Shown piece after piece: positions 1 through 9,200 of a stretch of DNA of 29,818 nt. Position numbers and translations under genes: made by a program. Source of the DNA: JBDSGC01 sp046594105 (GTDB taxonomy: Bacteria > Acidobacteriota > Thermoanaerobaculia > Gp7-AA8). Within the stretch, counting starts at the first letter, position 1. Each line of letters starts with the position of its first letter. A model generated the notes under the pieces. That model was not told where the DNA came from. It saw nothing but the letters and a program-made list of their open reading frames with translations, and searched no databases. The stretch lies in NCBI GenBank assembly GCA_046594105.1, contig JBKJQB010000347.1, forward strand, positions 1-29,818, given 5' to 3'.

Positions 1-2
1 TC

Positions 3-104
3 GTGAGGGATCTTGAAGATCGCGCTGGTCGTTTTCCGGCCCGACTGGAACCAGTCGACCAGTTGCTCGCGGGTGGCGCCTTCGGGGTAGTTGTTGTGGC
101 GCAT
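3..104 (-). CDS. N-terminal fragment of an unidentified protein (cut by window edge)
   Basis: An open frame begins with ATG at 104-102 and runs off the left edge, giving 34 visible residues (MRHNNYPEGA, then TREQLVDWFQSGRKTTSAIF and KIPH). The amphipathic start with a DWF...R-TT pattern looks like genuine coding sequence. It is loosely reminiscent of the N-terminus of DinB/EgtB-type proteins, but this is too short to assign. No clear Shine-Dalgarno sequence precedes it. The opposite-strand open frame over the same bases looks like a shadow. The gene lies downstream of the methyltransferase on the same strand, after a gap of about 240 bases. Confidence 0.5.
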   Translation of the reverse strand, partial: MRHNNYPEGATREQLVDWFQSGRKTTSAIFKIPH

Positions 105-130
105 GAGGGAGATTTTAGTCACTTTGCGAC

Positions 131-190
131 GTGCTCACGCCTGTGTCAGCACGCACCGACCACCTCAGGGGTTCACACAGGAGTCGGTGC
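131..190 (-). terminator. Two adjacent hairpins in the gap after the methyltransferase gene
   Basis: The bases 153-160 (GCACCGAC) pair perfectly with 183-190 (GTCGGTGC), an 8-bp stem. A second imperfect stem lies at 131-152, where GTGCT pairs with AGCAC. They fall between the methyltransferase and the next minus-strand gene, so they could stop or attenuate transcription. No U-run follows either stem, so factor-independent termination is not established. Confidence 0.3.
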
Positions 191-191
191 T

Positions 192-338
192 TCAACGGGC
201 ACTTCGATCACTTTGAAAGAGATCGTTGTCGTTCATGAGTCTCATGGCGGCGCGATAGAACTCGCGGCTCTTCGCAGCGAGGTGGCTGGAGGGCGGACCT
301 GCAGGCGCGGGCACCCTCGCGGAAAGTGCATGCGGCAT
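192..338 (-). CDS. Possible 48-residue ORF just after the methyltransferase
   Basis: The ATG at 338-336 starts 3 bases after the methyltransferase stop and the frame ends at TGA 194-192. The first half is Ala/Pro-rich. The second half (SREFYRAAMRLMNDNDLF) looks more protein-like and amphipathic. No Shine-Dalgarno sequence is visible and I recognise no family. It could be a small translationally coupled protein, the remnant of a decayed gene, or chance. Confidence 0.2.
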   Translation of the reverse strand: MPHALSARVPAPAGPPSSHLAAKSREFYRAAMRLMNDNDLFQSDRSAR

Positions 339-341
339 GCC

Positions 342-1154
342 TTACGGACGAGTTCCCTCAGCCCAGGCGACGGCGAACCACAGGGCCGCATCCGGCCGCT
401 GAGACCACTCCTGGTAGCGTTCCATGATTGCGTCGAAGGCCGACTCTTCCACCAGTGCCATATCGATCATGGTCTGCCGTGCGCTGCGGACCACTCCTGC
501 CATATTGGCGGCGAGTACCGGGAACGTCTCCATCCCGGCGCAGCCCCCGAAAAACAGCCAGTGGTTCCGGACGGGGCGCGCACCGGCCTGCTCCAGCAAT
601 TGGACGAGGCGCCGGCCGACGAACGGATCGTTCCCCATCCGATCGTAGGTGCGGATGTAGGCCGCCCAGAGGTCGTTGAATCCCATCGGTTCGGGCCAGA
701 GCCGCATCACTCCGTGATCGTCATCGGCCAGAACGATGCGGCCACCCGGCCGGACGGACTGGACCATCGTCCGCACCACTGCCAGCGGATCGGGAACATG
801 CTCCAGAAGAAAGCGGGCGTGCGCGACATCAAAGGAGCCTGAGGCGGGGCCGAGCTCGGATTGAAGAACGTCACCGGAGCGGAAGTCGACCTGACCGGCC
901 TCGCCGTGCTGTTCGGCCAGCCGCCGCGCGCCAGCCAGTTGTTCCGGATCGCGCTCGATGCCCACCACCTGGCCATGCGGAACAGCGCGAGCCATGGTGC
1001 GGGAGAACTGCCCGAGGCCTGAGCCAAAGTCGATGATGCGCTCATCGCCCCGAAGCATCAGCTCCCGCAGACAGGCCTGATTCAGGAGGACGTCGTTCAT
1101 CAGGGAGAGGCGGCGTTGCTCTTCAGCGGAGGTGCCGTGAATGTAATTGGACAT
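342..1154 (-). CDS. Class I SAM-dependent methyltransferase
   Basis: The 270-residue protein has a class I SAM methyltransferase fold. Motif I is IIDFGSGLGQFS at about residues 40-51. An acidic motif II follows (VVGIERDPEQLAGARRL), then the SGDVLQSE region and the post-motif sequence FDVAHARFLLEHVPDP, which is typical of the UbiE/Methyltransf_11 group. The C-terminal 100 residues (PMGFNDLWAAYIRTYDRMGNDP onward) probably form a substrate lid, and the substrate cannot be read from sequence. It is cytoplasmic, with no signal or membrane segments. It lies 41 bases downstream of the DedA-rhodanese gene on the same strand and may be the last gene of that run. The ATG at 1154 is the natural start, although no strong ribosome-binding site is seen. 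Confidence 0.85.
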   Translation of the reverse strand: MSNYIHGTSAEEQRRLSLMNDVLLNQACLRELMLRGDERIIDFGSGLGQFSRTMARAVPHGQVVGIERDPEQLAGARRLAEQHGEAGQVDFRSGDVLQSELGPASGSFDVAHARFLLEHVPDPLAVVRTMVQSVRPGGRIVLADDDHGVMRLWPEPMGFNDLWAAYIRTYDRMGNDPFVGRRLVQLLEQAGARPVRNHWLFFGGCAGMETFPVLAANMAGVVRSARQTMIDMALVEESAFDAIMERYQEWSQRPDAALWFAVAWAEGTRP

Positions 1155-1195
1155 TGGTATCTACGGATTTTAAGTGCTATTTACAATTTAGATCA

Positions 1196-2137
1196 CTAAA
1201 CATATTCAATTGCGTCTACAGGAAAGCCAGCTGATATCCACGCATCAAATCCGCCGGCGAGCGGCCGAACCACGGTGAATCCTTGATCCATCAGCAAGCG
1301 TGCCACACGGGCCGCTGAGGCTTCGTTCGGTCACGTACAGTAGAGAACGATCTCGGTATGGGGGGGAAGGTGGCGAAGACTCTCGCCGATGCCGTCGTTC
1401 TCCGCGAGGATGGCCGAGGGAATCCGGCGGGGGTCGCGCTTCCGCGTTGACGGGTTGCGCACGTCGAGAATGACCGGCCGGGAACCGTCGTCGAGCAGCT
1501 GCTTGAGATCGGAGGGGCTGATGCGGGCGAGACGCAGCTGCTTCATGAACGCCGCGCGCTGCCACCACTTGAGAATGATCACGGCGGCCAAAGCGGAGCT
1601 CACCAGCAGGATGGCCCACCCGCCGAGGTTCTCCAGCGCGTCGAGCAGTCGGTCGATGGCTTTGTGAAAGGCGCGGCCGGCCGCGATGGCGCTCCCGGCC
1701 CAGAGCAGTGCGCCGATGCCGTCGTACAACAGAAAGGCCGCGGTGCTTCGCTGTGCCGCCCCGGCAAGCGGAGGGGCCACCGTGGAGAAGCCAGGGATGA
1801 ATTTCGCGAAGAGCAGCGACTTGAGACCCCATCGCTCGAATCGAGCTTCGGTGTCGCGCACGCAGGAGTCAGGCGACAGGGAAATCTTGCAAAGGATACG
1901 GAGGATCCGGTAGCCGTACCGTTTTCCCAGCGCGAACCAGAGAGAGTCGGCCAGCAGAGACGCGGCGACGGAAGCCAGCAGCACGTGGGTCGACGACATG
2001 CGACCTTCGCGGCTCAGCGCGCCGGCGATGATCAGCGCAGGAACCGCGGGAACGGGAAGGCCGAGCTGCTCCAGGAGCACGTTGAAGAAAACGAGCGGCA
2101 CACCGTACTCCAGGACGTACCGAACCAGCTCGTTCAT
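1196..2137 (-). CDS. DedA/VTT membrane protein fused to a rhodanese domain, with in-frame TGA (candidate selenoprotein)
   Basis: The first 200 or so residues are a DedA/VTT-family membrane domain with hydrophobic segments and the motif KFIPGFSTVAPPLAG. A last transmembrane helix (WAILLVSSALAAVIILKWW) leads to a C-terminal rhodanese domain starting around residue 215 (DLKQLLDDGSRPVILDVRN). Translation meets TGA at 1333-1331 as codon 269, directly after IVLYCT. Reading on in the same frame gives PNEASAARVARLLMDQGF and RPLAGGFDAW, then TAG at 1198-1196, a complete rhodanese C-terminus of 44 codons. From memory, relatives have YCxCPNE here, so the TGA sits at a Cys position next to the presumed catalytic Cys267. 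Selenocysteine insertion would give a 313-residue protein. Otherwise the gene is a nonsense mutant truncated inside its active site. I chose ATG 2137; GTG 2140 is also possible. Confidence 0.75.
1288..1320 (-). promoter_or_regulatory. SECIS-like stem-loop just 3' of the in-frame TGA
   Basis: On the minus strand the bases after the TGA fold into a hairpin. An outer stem pairs CCUCAGC (1319-1313) with GCUGAUGG (1295-1288), with one bulged U and an extra closing C-G pair. An internal loop that may hold two G-U pairs follows. An inner CGUG/CACG stem then closes the three-base loop UGG (1305-1303). The loop begins 25 nt after the TGA and has G at its second position. Both features agree with the published general criteria for bacterial SECIS elements (apical loop about 16-37 nt from UGA, G near the loop start). 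The folding was done by eye. Confidence 0.5.
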
Positions 2138-2230
2138 CACAAGGCCATTCTACGTGCGCACGCCGCGACCGCCGCGCGGGCAGTCTGAAACGCCCTTCTC
2201 GATGCGAGCGCCAGGGATCTCGCGCGGAGC

Positions 2231-2830
2231 TCAGCGCCGGCTGACGTGCAGATGATCGCGGAGGTAAAAGCGAAGGGGCCAGGTCGCGGCCTCTCCTGAA
2301 TTCTCCACGCCTACCCGCGGGCTCACGGCGATTGATGATTCGTCGACGGGCGCTTCCGGAACCGTCAGCCAGAGGCGTTTTCCATCCAGCGGCTCGCCGT
2401 CGAGTTGGCGATCGATGGCCAGCGCCGCGCAGAGTTTTCCCGGACCGCTCATCAGGTCGCGATCGCGTTTCGCTTTCGGTCTTCGCTCGCGCATGCCCTC
2501 GATTCCTCGAAGGGGTTCGGCCGCGCGCAGCAAAACGGCCTCCGCGATGCCTGACTCCTGCGTGACGACATTCATGCACCAGTGCATTCCGTAGGTGAAG
2601 TAGACGTACGCATGGCCGCCTTCGAGGTACATCGACTCGTTGCGAGCCGAGCGCAGGCCCTTCCGGGCATGGCTGGCAGAGTCGTTAGCGCCGAGGTAGG
2701 CCTCGGTTTCTACGATCCGCGCGGCGAGCAGTTGGCGTCCACTGCGCCGCCACAGAACGCAACTGAGCAGCGAACGCGCCACAGTGACGGTGTCCTGCAG
2801 GTAGAACGACCGCGGAATCCGGTCCGTCAT
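2231..2830 (-). CDS. mpg: DNA-3-methyladenine glycosylase (AAG/MPG family)
   Basis: The 199-residue protein matches the AAG/MPG family in length and motifs. It carries the catalytic-site block RIVETEAYLGANDSASHA at about residues 38-55 (Glu as general base). It also carries YVYFTYGMHWCMNVV (substrate pocket) and LMSGPGKLCAALAI. The enzyme excises alkylated purines, hypoxanthine and related bases from DNA and starts base-excision repair in the cytoplasm. Its ATG overlaps the stop codon of the upstream inositol-phosphatase gene by four bases (ATGA), so the two are probably translationally coupled. The DedA-rhodanese gene follows about 90 bases downstream. Confidence 0.95.
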   Translation of the reverse strand: MTDRIPRSFYLQDTVTVARSLLSCVLWRRSGRQLLAARIVETEAYLGANDSASHARKGLRSARNESMYLEGGHAYVYFTYGMHWCMNVVTQESGIAEAVLLRAAEPLRGIEGMRERRPKAKRDRDLMSGPGKLCAALAIDRQLDGEPLDGKRLWLTVPEAPVDESSIAVSPRVGVENSGEAATWPLRFYLRDHLHVSRR

Positions 2831-3675
2831 TCGGCCGTCGCGGCTGGTTTCGTGACCCGACGGTCGAGGTCCGATTCCTGCGCGTGGCGATTGATCAGCG
2901 ACAGCAGGTCGGCGTGCACGGCGGCAGGTGCACCGACCACGTTTCCCCGTTCCAGCCAGCGATCTCCCCCCGAGAAGTCCGTCATCGTGCCTCCTGCCTC
3001 AGTCACCAGCAGCGAGCCGGCCGCCACGTCCCAGGGGGCAAGATGGAGCTCGAAGAAGCCGTCGAACACTCCAGCCGCCGTGTAGGCAAGGTCCAACGCT
3101 GCCGAACCGGCGCGGCGAACGCCACGGGCGACGGAGATGACTTCCTGAAAAATCGAGATGTAGAGCGGAACGAAATGCAGCGCGCGAAACGGAAAACCGG
3201 TGGCCAGGAACGCCCCGGCCACAGAGCGCTGGTCGGAGACCTTCATCGAAATCCCGTTCCGAAAGGCTCCCGCTCCGCGCTCCGCTGTGAAGAACAGATC
3301 GCGCAGAGGCTCGTAGATCACCGCCGCAGCGATCACCTCGCCGACCTGCAGGCCGATGGAGATCGACCAGAAGGGAAAGTGCTGCAGATAGTTCGAAGTG
3401 CCGTCCAGAGGATCGATGATCCAGGTCCGGCCGTTCGGACGATTGCCGGCTGTATGACCGCTTTCTTCTCCGAGAATCGAGTCGTCCGGATAGCGTTCGC
3501 GGAGGAACGACACGATGGCGTCTTCGCTCTCCCGGTCCGCTCGGGAGACCCAGTCGTTGCGGTCCTTCACGTCGGCGTCCAGCTTCCCGAGATGCTCCCA
3601 GTACTTCAGAAGGATGCGGGCGCCAATGCGGGCCGCCTCCACTGCAGATTCGACATCGCCAGAGCGGGAAATCAT
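2827..3675 (-). CDS. Inositol-monophosphatase family phosphatase
   Basis: The 282-residue protein has the Mg-dependent phosphatase signature: GEESG (Glu70/Glu71), WIIDPLDGTSNY (Asp88, Asp91) and APWDVAAG (Trp215-Asp216) followed by LLVTEAGG. These residues bind metal and phosphate in IMPase/SuhB/CysQ enzymes. The substrate could be inositol-1-phosphate, PAP or a sugar bisphosphate and is not settled by sequence. The open frame extends further upstream, but the extension is poor in family features and would overlap the divergent kinase gene. The ATG at 3675 begins directly before the first helix (ISRSGDVESAVEAARIGARI) and is preferred. The gene is coupled to mpg by a 4-bp overlap. Confidence 0.9.
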   Translation of the reverse strand: MISRSGDVESAVEAARIGARILLKYWEHLGKLDADVKDRNDWVSRADRESEDAIVSFLRERYPDDSILGEESGHTAGNRPNGRTWIIDPLDGTSNYLQHFPFWSISIGLQVGEVIAAAVIYEPLRDLFFTAERGAGAFRNGISMKVSDQRSVAGAFLATGFPFRALHFVPLYISIFQEVISVARGVRRAGSAALDLAYTAAGVFDGFFELHLAPWDVAAGSLLVTEAGGTMTDFSGGDRWLERGNVVGAPAAVHADLLSLINRHAQESDLDRRVTKPAATAE

Positions 3676-3799
3676 GCGCCGGCATTCTAGTGGAGTGTAT
3701 TGGTTCAATCGATACCACCTGGCTTGGTCTCGACGCTGACCGCCTTCACGCCTCAGGCTGGAAGAGTTGATTTCATTTTGGGCTATGCTCGGATCACCC

Positions 3800-6220
3800 A
3801 TGCCAACCGCCACGATTGCCCGTTATCGGGTGGGCCGGCTGATCGGAGCTGGCGGGATGGGTGAGGTGTATCTGGCCGAGGATGAAGCTCTGCAGCGGAA
3901 GGTCGCGCTCAAGCTTCTGCCGGCGCGCTTTACCCAGGACCAGGATCGCGTTCTTCGTTTCCAGCGCGAGGCGCGCGCGGCCTCGGCGTTGAACCATCCG
4001 AACATCCTGACCATCTACGAGATCGGGCTCTCCGATTCGGTTCATTACATTGCCACCGAATACATTGAGGGAGAGACGCTGCGCGAGCGAATGGGCCGGG
4101 GCCCGATGACGCTGAACGAAGTTCTGCATGTGGCCGAGGGTGTCGCCAGCGCGCTGGCGGCCGCGCATGACGCGGGCATCATCCACCGCGACATCAAGCC
4201 GGAAAACGTCATGGTGCGGCCGGACGGCTTCGTGAAAGTGCTCGATTTCGGTCTGGCCAAGCTCGTGGATGGTGAGCCTTTGAAGGACAGCATCGACGGC
4301 TCGGTGATGGGGACACTGCTGTACATCTCGCCGGAGCAGGCCAGGGGACAGCAGCCAGGCGCGCGTTCGGATCTCTACAGCCTGGGCGCGGTGATGTACG
4401 AAATGTTGACCGGCCGGCCGCCCGTGACCGGCGACAACTTCCTGGACATTGCCATCGGCATCACCAGCACCATCCCGGAGGCGCCCTCTGCGCTGGTGCC
4501 TGGGATCCAGTCCGATCTCGATCACATCGTGCTCAAGGCGCTGGAGAAGGAGCCAGGCCGGCGCTATCCCTCTGCACGGCAACTTCTGGGAGATCTCCGG
4601 GCATTCCGTCAGCAGCTGGAGTTCGAGACGAAGTTGCAGACGTTCGATCCGCGCTACTCCACTCCGGCGCTGGGTGCGACGGCACCGCTTCCGTATTCGT
4701 CACGGCCATCGTCATCTGGCCGATCGACAGGATCGCCGGCAGATTCGGGACGAACCAGGTGGCTGCCAATTCTCAGCGTTGCGCTGATCGCCGTCATGGT
4801 CGCAGCGGGGATCGCCATGTTCCGGGCCGGGGCTTTCGCCGCCGATCGCATCGACAGCGTCGCGGTGCTTCCCTTCGCAAATCTATCGGGAAATCCGAAC
4901 AGCGAGTACCTCAGCGACGGAATCTCCGACAGCGTGATCGACAGCCTGTCGCAACTTCCGCAACTTCAGGTCGTGGCCATCAGCAGAGCCCTTCGCTACA
5001 AGGGAAAAAACGTCGACCCCATGTCGGTCGGCCGGGAGCTGAATGTTCGCGGCGTGGTTACCGGACAGCTGATCCAGCGCGGCGACACTCTGGTCGTTCG
5101 TGCGCGCCTGACCGACGTCAAACGGGGGACTCAGGTCTGGGGACAGCAATATGCGCGCAGCGTGTCGGACGTTCTGTCGCTGCAGCAGGAGCTGGCAGAG
5201 CAGATCTCCCACCAGCTTCGCTCTCACCTCAGCGGCGAGGAAAAGAAGCTGCTGGTCCGGCGGCAATCGGACGATGGAGAGGCGTTCCAGCTCTATCTCA
5301 AGGGTCGCTATTTCAACAGCAAGTTCAACGATGTCGAGGCCATTCGCCGGGGAATCGAGTATTTCAACAAGGCCATCGAGCGGGATCCCACCTACGCACT
5401 TGCCTATGCCGGACTGGCCGATGGATGGTTCAACCTCGCCAATCTTCATCTGGCTCCCAAGGAAGCAATGCCTCGTGTGCGCGAGGCTGCCCAGCGAGCG
5501 CTGGCTCTCGACGAATCGCTGCCTCAGGCCCACACTTGCCTGGCTCTTGTAAAGGCATGGTTTGACTGGGATTTTGCGGGAGGGGAGCGGGAGTTTCGTC
5601 GCGCCATCAGCCTGAATCCGAACGATGCTGAGGGACATCGTCTGTACGGCGACTTCCTGACCGCGATGGGGCGTCCCGACGAAGCCATCGCCGAGAAACG
5701 TCGCGCCGAACAACTCGACCCTCTGGGCCTCATTGCCAGCTGGGACGTCGCCCGCGCCTTGTTCTACGCCGAGCGCTATGAAGAAGCTCTGGAGCAGTTG
5801 CAGAAGACCCAGGAACTGGATCGAAACTTCGCTTACGCGGTTGCCATGCAGGCCCAGATTGCCTTTCGCAAGAACAACCACCGACAGGCATTCGAGTTGA
5901 TCGATCGAGCCATCCGCCTGGCTGGGCGCACCAAGTTGCTGGTCACGATGCAGGGATATATGAACGGGAGAGCGGGCAAGCGTGCGGAGGCGCTTGCTGC
6001 CCTCCAGGAATTGTCGAAATCGGGATATACGCCGCCACTGCTCCTGGCCAGAATTCATACCTCCATTGGAAATACTGACGAAGCCTTCCGTTATCTGGAC
6101 GAGGTGTACTCCACGCGCTCGGAATCCTGCGTGTGGCTGAAGGTCGACACCTCATTCGAGCCTCTCCGAGGCGATCCACGATATGCCGCGCTTCTGCGCA
6201 AGGTTGGAATCGGCAAGTGA
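3800..6220 (+). CDS. Transmembrane Ser/Thr protein kinase with TolB-like segment and TPRs
   Basis: The 806-residue protein starts with a Hanks-type kinase domain. It has a glycine loop GAGGMGEV (about 16-23), catalytic Lys38 (VALKLL), HRDIKPEN (129-136) and DFG (149-151). The region before the membrane contains APE-equivalent SPEQARG and GRPPVTGDN. A Pro/Ser-rich linker precedes one transmembrane helix (about 321-341), which puts the rest outside the cytoplasm. That part holds a TolB/FlgO-like segment (SVAVLPFANLSGN, DGISDSVIDSLSQLP, RALRYKG) and then TPR-like helices to the end. The architecture is common in Acidobacteriota and Myxococcota sensor kinases. An ATG 33 bases upstream is possible, but the start MPTATIARYRVGRL fits the family. 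It lies just upstream of a sigma-54 activator and diverges from the phosphatase gene. Confidence 0.92.
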   Translation: MPTATIARYRVGRLIGAGGMGEVYLAEDEALQRKVALKLLPARFTQDQDRVLRFQREARAASALNHPNILTIYEIGLSDSVHYIATEYIEGETLRERMGRGPMTLNEVLHVAEGVASALAAAHDAGIIHRDIKPENVMVRPDGFVKVLDFGLAKLVDGEPLKDSIDGSVMGTLLYISPEQARGQQPGARSDLYSLGAVMYEMLTGRPPVTGDNFLDIAIGITSTIPEAPSALVPGIQSDLDHIVLKALEKEPGRRYPSARQLLGDLRAFRQQLEFETKLQTFDPRYSTPALGATAPLPYSSRPSSSGRSTGSPADSGRTRWLPILSVALIAVMVAAGIAMFRAGAFAADRIDSVAVLPFANLSGNPNSEYLSDGISDSVIDSLSQLPQLQVVAISRALRYKGKNVDPMSVGRELNVRGVVTGQLIQRGDTLVVRARLTDVKRGTQVWGQQYARSVSDVLSLQQELAEQISHQLRSHLSGEEKKLLVRRQSDDGEAFQLYLKGRYFNSKFNDVEAIRRGIEYFNKAIERDPTYALAYAGLADGWFNLANLHLAPKEAMPRVREAAQRALALDESLPQAHTCLALVKAWFDWDFAGGEREFRRAISLNPNDAEGHRLYGDFLTAMGRPDEAIAEKRRAEQLDPLGLIASWDVARALFYAERYEEALEQLQKTQELDRNFAYAVAMQAQIAFRKNNHRQAFELIDRAIRLAGRTKLLVTMQGYMNGRAGKRAEALAALQELSKSGYTPPLLLARIHTSIGNTDEAFRYLDEVYSTRSESCVWLKVDTSFEPLRGDPRYAALLRKVGIGK

Positions 6221-6291
6221 GCGGTGCGCACTCTTCGACAGGAATGCGCCGAGGGTAGGGAAAGCCTGGGCTCCGCGCTCACCTTCGATGA

Positions 6292-9200
6292 ATGACCATG
6301 CGCGGAACGCCTCGTCGGGAGCGCTCGATCACCAGTGTGGATCTCCGGTCGTTCGGTTGGGATCGGGCCCTCATCGCAGTGCTTCGACACTCCACTCTCC
6401 CCTGGTTCGACGGGGTTGCTCCCTCGCTCTCGCTCGACGCAACACCGATATCCGCCCTCGGTGAATTGGGAGTGCGGGATCGCCTCTCGCTGGTGGCACA
6501 GTTCGCCGCGCACGAGGCATTGCTGCAATTCGCAGGCGTGGCGAACGACGGATGCCATGCCGAAGAGTGGGCGGTCATTCGCAGGCGCGGCAGCGACTGC
6601 CGCCTCGTCAGGATCTCCGCGCAGCGAGGTCGCTCCGACACGCCGGGATTGGCCATCAACGCGATCCAGGAGTTTGCAGAATTGGTGCGGGCGCCAGCAC
6701 TCGATGTGTTCCGGCAATCGTGGACGCGACCGGAGGCGGTGTATCAGGAGGTTGCCTCCCGCCTTCGGGCGGATGCCGCTGCAGACCTGCGATGGACGAA
6801 GCGAGCAGCAATGGGCGAGGTGGCGTCGCCCGGCGCGGAAGCGTTGCGGGAAATGTTCGGCGCGCCGTCCGGACGATGGCTCGCCGACGACCCCGTGTGT
6901 TTTCGCTCGATTGCAGCAGCGGCAGCTCTAGGCAGCGAACGAGTGGTTGCGCTCGGCGACGCGGCCTCGCCGGTCCATCGGCTCTCGGCCATCGCCGAGT
7001 TGAGCTCCGTGATCGGACCGCTCGCCAATCGATCCGAGACGGAGGTGGTCGAGAGGGTGGTGGAAGCGGCGGCAGTCGATCGTCTGGTTTTCACTCGATC
7101 TTCAGTCGAGCGTGCCGATGCGGCCTCTTCGAAAGTTCTCGAAATGCTGGCGGCCAGCGAGGCCGGTCTCTGGATCACACGGAGCGAGACCTCGGATCTA
7201 CCCTCCACACGATACTTTGTGGTCTCCCCATCGCTGGCAGCGCGGAAAGAGCTGCAATCGCGGATCGGCTTGATGCCCCCGCACCAGCAGGGTGAATGGG
7301 TGAGCGCATGGGTCGACTCCAGTGCATACGAGCGTTTCCTTTTCCATGGTGAAGTGCCTCGCGCAGGACCAGACCAGGCCTGGCAATCGGTGCGTGAGCC
7401 AGCGAGGTCGTTTCTGGCAGCGCTGGCACTTTTTGGATCTCGGATTCCTCTCTCCACGGCGATGGAGTTCCTCCACGAGCTTGGCTTCTCGGGTCCGATC
7501 GAGGAGCTGGTCATCGCCGGGGTGACTACGCTCGACCCTGAAGCCATTCGATTCGAAACGATTCCAGCGGCGGAAACTGCTGGCACCCACATCCCGCTGG
7601 CATCGAGGCCGGCGCTGTGTGCGATCGCCTCCCGGATCGCAGAGGCCAGCGGGGATGTGATGATCGCAGCGCGTCTGCTCATTCAGGCGGGAGACTGGAG
7701 CAACGCCGCTCGTCTGCTCGAAATGGTGGAGTGGCCTTCGATTGAAGTGATCGTGGAGACTCTGCGGTCCGTTCCCACTCAATGGTTGACCGAACCGCTC
7801 GCTCTTCGCCTGGTCGGAGCGCTGTTCGATCTCGGGCAATACCATCAAGCGCGGGAAGCAGCCCGCGGTCTGCCTGAAGACGCGCGCGAGCTGGCGCTCG
7901 CGGAAATCGACCGTCGATCGGGCGAGTACCGTCTGGCGCTGAGCCGCCTCGATCGACTTGGTGAACGGACGCCACGATCGGAGCTCCTCCGTGCGGAACT
8001 GTTTTTTCTGGAGAGCCGTTACGCCGAGATGGCGGAGGCACTCGATCGCATTCATCCGTCTCCCGGTGAGGAAGCGGTGCAGCTCTCGTATCTGAGGGCG
8101 CTCCTGGCCCGCGAGTGTGACGGAGCGAATCCCTCCCTTCACGCCCTGCCGGCCGATCACTATCTCCAATCGCGCCTGGCGACCTATCACGCGCTTTCTG
8201 CGGGACAGCTCGACATGGCCAGGGAGGCGGCGCTGCAGTCGCTCCACCGAGCGCGCACAGTTCCCGAGCGCGTCGACGCCGCACTGGACCATCTCCATGT
8301 TCTGTTCAGTTCGGGAGCCTGGAGGGAGGCGCGGGTCGAGGCGTTGGAAATGCTCGGTCTGGTCGAGGAGACCGAGGGCGATCGGGCGGCAGGCGGGGTT
8401 CTTTTTCTGCTGGCGTATCTCGCCGCCGACGACGGTCAATGGGCGCACTCGTCGCAGCGAATCAACCGTCTGCGAGCTTTCTACCGAGGGGCCGAGGACG
8501 CCCGCCGCCTGTCGGAAATCGAGTTGCTGAACGCTCATCTCAGCTTTTCCCGGGGAGACTTCTCAGCAGCGAAGCGTTCCGCTTTGGCGATCCTGCAGGA
8601 AGGATTGACCGGTCAGATCGGTGAAGCAGCGGCATTGATCCTCGACGAGATCGATTGGATCGAGCGCAGGCCGGGACCCATGCGTTCGACCGGTAGATCG
8701 GGCAATGTCGAATTGACCGATCGCTATCGGGCGCTGTGCCTCCGGCGCGGAGAGACTTGCGATTCGATCGCCCACCCCTTCCTGCGCGCGCTCGTCGCTG
8801 GCGAGATCTGTGTCGCGTCCAATCGCTCGGAGGAGCTGAAGCTATTTCGCAACGCGCTTGGCACCGACCGGCGCGATCTGGCACAGGCGATCGCTGACCG
8901 GTTGGGCCTCCAGCTTCCGGCTGGCCTCGAGAACGCGGGGGAACGAGAGCTGCGGATTCTTCGGGATGTAGCGACGGCCGACTTCCCCTTCTCGGGGCAT
9001 CCATTCGGCGAACTGGCGTGGCGCTACGCAAGCCGGAACCGCCTCGGTCAGTGGAACGAGATCGGGTCGCTCCCATGTACGGCGCCGACGGAACTCGATG
9101 CGCTTCTCGCCGCAGAAACCGGCGACTGGGTCCGCTGCTCCGATCAAGAGCTCCTCTACGTCGAGGGTCAGTCTGCCTGGTCCACAGAGTCGCGGGAAAC

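Noticed and set aside
1245..1832. Minus-strand frame overlapping the rhodanese end, as an alternative gene
   Set aside because: Its product is low-complexity Arg/Ala-rich sequence in another frame, while the DedA-rhodanese frame read through TGA shows clear domain motifs.
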